DNA of 64,000 bases from positions 4,898,001 to 4,962,000 of the forward strand of contig NZ_CP034661.1 in NCBI RefSeq assembly GCF_003971235.1, in the 5' to 3' direction. Position 1 is the stretch's first letter. Every line of letters begins with the position of its first letter. The notes below the pieces were generated by a model. It saw only the letters and a program-made list of their open reading frames with translations. It was not told where the DNA came from and did not search any database. Both the position numbers and the translations under genes were made by a program. The DNA is from Chryseobacterium aureum. GTDB lineage: Bacteria; Bacteroidota; Bacteroidia; Flavobacteriales; Weeksellaceae. Of this stretch, positions 61,961 to 64,000 are shown piece by piece.

Positions 61961-62446
61961 ATGACAAAAGAACAGCAACAGGATATCAATCAACATAATT
62001 TGGGTGTGAACAAAAATGTTCGGGTCCACCATTGGTATCATCATCTTAAATACCTGGTTGCAGGAATCATCTTCGGGATTATTTTTGTGAAAGCAGAAGT
62101 GATCAGCTGGTTCAGAATACAGGAAATGTTCCGGCTGCAGTCTTTTCATATGTATGGAATCATTGGAAGCGCTGTATTGGTGGGCATGATTTCTGTAGGG
62201 CTGATCAAAAAATTCAATATAAAAACAATAGATGGTGAACCGATCACACTGACTCCCAAAAAGTTTAATAAAGGTCAGATCTATGGGGGATTGATATTTG
62301 GTTTTGGCTGGGCCATTACAGGGGCCTGCCCCGGGCCTTTGTTTGCACAGATCGGAACAGGAGCATTAGCCGTATCCGTTACCCTATTAAGTGCTATTGC
62401 AGGAACGTGGGTATACGGCTATGTCCGGGATAAATTACCACATTAA
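61961..62446 (+). CDS. YeeE/YedE-like (DUF6691) sulfur transporter, second half
   Basis: A 161-residue membrane protein with about four helices and the conserved phrase GWAITGACPGPLFAQIGTG, giving the key cysteine of the second YeeE half. The N-terminus is polar and histidine-rich (NVRVHHWYHHLKY). It lies 28 bp after the first half and is the last gene before a terminator at 62510. Confidence 0.9.
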   Translation: MTKEQQQDINQHNLGVNKNVRVHHWYHHLKYLVAGIIFGIIFVKAEVISWFRIQEMFRLQSFHMYGIIGSAVLVGMISVGLIKKFNIKTIDGEPITLTPKKFNKGQIYGGLIFGFGWAITGACPGPLFAQIGTGALAVSVTLLSAIAGTWVYGYVRDKLPH

Positions 62447-62509
62447 AAAAGATCATGATGATGCTTGGAACAAAATAATATCATCCGTTTTTCTTCATTG
62501 ACAGTACAT

Positions 62510-62543
62510 AAAGACTGCAGATCATTTTCTGTAGTCTTTTTAC
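62510..62543 (+). terminator. Terminator of the sulfur operon
   Basis: AAAGACTGCAGA pairs with TCTGTAGTCTTT (one G-T pair) around a 6-nt loop, followed by T-rich sequence. Confidence 0.83.
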
Positions 62544-62592
62544 TTTTCTACCAGCCGGAAAATTGTTAATTTGTAGGCCTAATAAACCTGAT

Positions 62593-63585
62593 ATGCAAAG
62601 TAGACGAAACTTTATTAAAAAAACCGCTGCAGCCTCTCTTGCACTTGCTGTGAATCCTCTGGATGTAATCGCTAAAGATATTCCTGAAAATCCTAAAGTA
62701 ATCAACAAACCCATTGTTCTTTCTACTTGGAATTTCGGATTAAAAGCCAACGAGGAAGCCTGGACAATCCTTGGAAAAGGAGGAAAAGCTCTGGATGCGG
62801 TCGAAAAAGGAGTCCGTCTCGTAGAATTAGACCCTAAAGAAAGAAGTGTTGGATACGGAGGTCGTCCGGACAGAGATGGAAGAGTAACACTGGATGCCTG
62901 TATTATGGATGAAAACTATAATATCGGTTCCGTTGCATGTCTTGAACACGTTAAAAACCCTATTTCTGTTGCCAGAGCAGTAATGGAAAAAACACCGCAC
63001 GTAATGCTGGTAGGAGATGGAGCATTGCAGTTTGCCCTTTCACAGGGATTTAAAAAAGAAAACCTTCTCACTCCCGAATCAGAAAAAGAATGGAAAGAAT
63101 GGTTAAAAACCAGCCAGTATAAGCCTGTTGCCAATATTGAAAACCATGATACCATAGGAATGATCGCTTTGGATGCGCAGGGCAATCTTTCCGGTGCCTG
63201 TACAACAAGCGGAATGGCTTTCAAAATGCACGGCAGAGTAGGAGATTCCCCGATTATCGGAGCAGGTCTGTTTGTAGATAATGAAGTTGGAGCCGCTACA
63301 GCTACCGGTCATGGCGAAGAAGTAATAAGAACAGTGGGAACCCATCTGGTGGTTGAACTGATGAGACAAGGCAGAAATCCACAGGAAGCCTGCAAAGAAG
63401 CCGTGGAGAGAATTGTAAAAATCAATCAGCGAAGAAACAAAAACCTGAAAGATATCCAGGTAGGTTTTATAGCCATCAATAAAAAGGGAGAATATGGATC
63501 TTACTGTATTCAGGACGGCTTCAACTTTGCTGTTTACGATCAGAAAGGAAACCGCCTTGAAAAACCTGAATTTGCTTTAAAATAA
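62593..63585 (+). CDS. Tat-exported N4-(beta-N-acetylglucosaminyl)-L-asparaginase
   Basis: A 330-residue glycosylasparaginase precursor that cleaves the GlcNAc-Asn link of N-glycoproteins. The N-terminus MQSRRNFIKKTAAASLALA is a twin-arginine signal. The autocatalytic site HDTIGM has Thr187, which becomes the N-terminal nucleophile after self-cleavage; the CTTSGM and GSYCIQDGF regions complete the fold. A TTG at 62563 is an alternative start, but the ATG at 62593 begins the Tat signal. It may cooperate with the GH20 enzyme in glycoprotein degradation. Confidence 0.93.
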   Translation: MQSRRNFIKKTAAASLALAVNPLDVIAKDIPENPKVINKPIVLSTWNFGLKANEEAWTILGKGGKALDAVEKGVRLVELDPKERSVGYGGRPDRDGRVTLDACIMDENYNIGSVACLEHVKNPISVARAVMEKTPHVMLVGDGALQFALSQGFKKENLLTPESEKEWKEWLKTSQYKPVANIENHDTIGMIALDAQGNLSGACTTSGMAFKMHGRVGDSPIIGAGLFVDNEVGAATATGHGEEVIRTVGTHLVVELMRQGRNPQEACKEAVERIVKINQRRNKNLKDIQVGFIAINKKGEYGSYCIQDGFNFAVYDQKGNRLEKPEFALK

Positions 63586-63722
63586 TTGTATAATAAAAGC
63601 AAGAAATAACCAGAGTTATAAATAAATTTTATCGGAGATAAAATCCTTGCGACCTAAAAGAATGCTACAGGAAAAATCTTTGTGCCTTTGCGTTATTCCA
63701 ACAAAAATTAAAAATTCAATAG

Positions 63723-63776
63723 AAATGGGCTTTAGCCCATTTAAACAAATTAATGACACCAATTGGCTTTAGCCAA
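63723..63776. repeat. Two small palindromes in intergenic spacer
   Basis: AAATGGGCTTTAGCCCATTT (63723-63742) and TTGGCTTTAGCCAA (63763-63776) are both palindromic around GGCTTTAGCC. They resemble a dispersed short repeat family of Bacteroidota. Confidence 0.65.
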
Positions 63777-63788
63777 AACATAACAAAT

Positions 63789-64000
63789 ATGAAAAGAACG
63801 ATGATGGCTTCCTTATTTCTCATCATAGCATGTAAGGAAGAAAAGAAGGAGATTAAAACAGTCGTAGAACCACAGCAAACAGAAAGGAAAATGGTTCAGA
63901 ACAATCAATCCAATGAAGCAGAAGAAGCGAAAAAGTGGTTAGAAAAAAGCATTTTAGATTATTTTAAAGCCGATATTGGAAACGGAGAAAAGAATTTGCA
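63789..64000 (+). CDS. Lipoprotein, truncated by window edge
   Basis: The frame encodes a lipoprotein signal (LFLIIAC, Cys15) followed by a Lys/Glu-rich helical stretch (KEEKKEIKTVVEPQQTERKM), then EEAKKWLEKSILDYF, and runs off the end of the window. The family cannot be told from the 70 residues visible. Confidence 0.7.
   Translation, partial: MKRTMMASLFLIIACKEEKKEIKTVVEPQQTERKMVQNNQSNEAEEAKKWLEKSILDYFKADIGNGEKNL

Overview
The window is a chromosomal segment of a low-GC member of the Bacteroidota, most likely Chryseobacterium or a close relative (Weeksellaceae, Flavobacteriia). The signs are secreted proteins with type IX secretion system (T9SS) sorting domains of both type A and type B, promoters of the flavobacterial TTG / TAnnTTTG type, a DUF3098 gene after ftsX, TIGR02757 after rnz, RHS sequence of the Chryseobacterium kind, and the sulfur locus typical of the phylum. 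No tRNA, rRNA, CRISPR array or prophage was seen. The taxon is inferred from protein families, not from a marker-gene search.

Layout. 1-5.5 kb: the end of an unknown gene, a pair of related membrane proteins, then a forward run of CPBP protease, rdgB, rnz, TIGR02757 and a coiled-coil membrane protein. 5.6-14.4 kb: three consecutive paralogous giant surface proteins (choice-of-anchor L domain, Ig-like repeats, type B sorting domain), each followed by its own hairpin terminator. 14.5-19.5 kb: housekeeping genes rsmA, ftsX, DUF3098, uppP, truB, a small outer-membrane protein and rluF. 19.7-25.7 kb: accessory stretch with a beta-propeller lipoprotein, a complete IS630-family element (TIRs, TA duplication, transposase split at an A8 run), a helix-hairpin-helix repeat protein, a decayed RHS fragment overlapping a small lipoprotein gene, and a MerR regulator.

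25.9-41.3 kb: T9SS-exported metalloprotease, AraC regulator, ccoG, SMP-30-like lipoprotein, DbpA-type helicase, rpsA, M36 (fungalysin) protease, EamA transporter and alpha/beta hydrolase. 41.3-52.8 kb: divergent MFS/AraC pair, SRPBCC protein, rplS, exported metallophosphoesterase, a MORN-like repeat protein, and scoA/scoB separated by an antisense ABC exporter. 52.9-54.8 kb: noncoding array of seven 285-286 bp tandem repeats with strong internal dyad symmetry. 54.9-64 kb: DUF4197, GH20 hexosaminidase, a Crp/Fnr regulator heading a sulfur locus (TauE exporter; MBL-rhodanese enzyme; two YeeE/YedE half-transporters), an exported glycosylasparaginase, and the start of a lipoprotein.

How it fits together. 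Six large T9SS cargo proteins point to an exported digestive and surface programme. GH20 plus glycosylasparaginase suggest glycan and glycoprotein breakdown. The sulfur genes form a regulon-like unit: an identical 25-bp sequence precedes both tauE and the MBL-rhodanese operon and is a candidate operator for the adjacent single-cysteine Crp/Fnr protein. The least explained object is the seven-copy repeat array. All functional statements come from reading motifs and translations; no alignment or database search was run.
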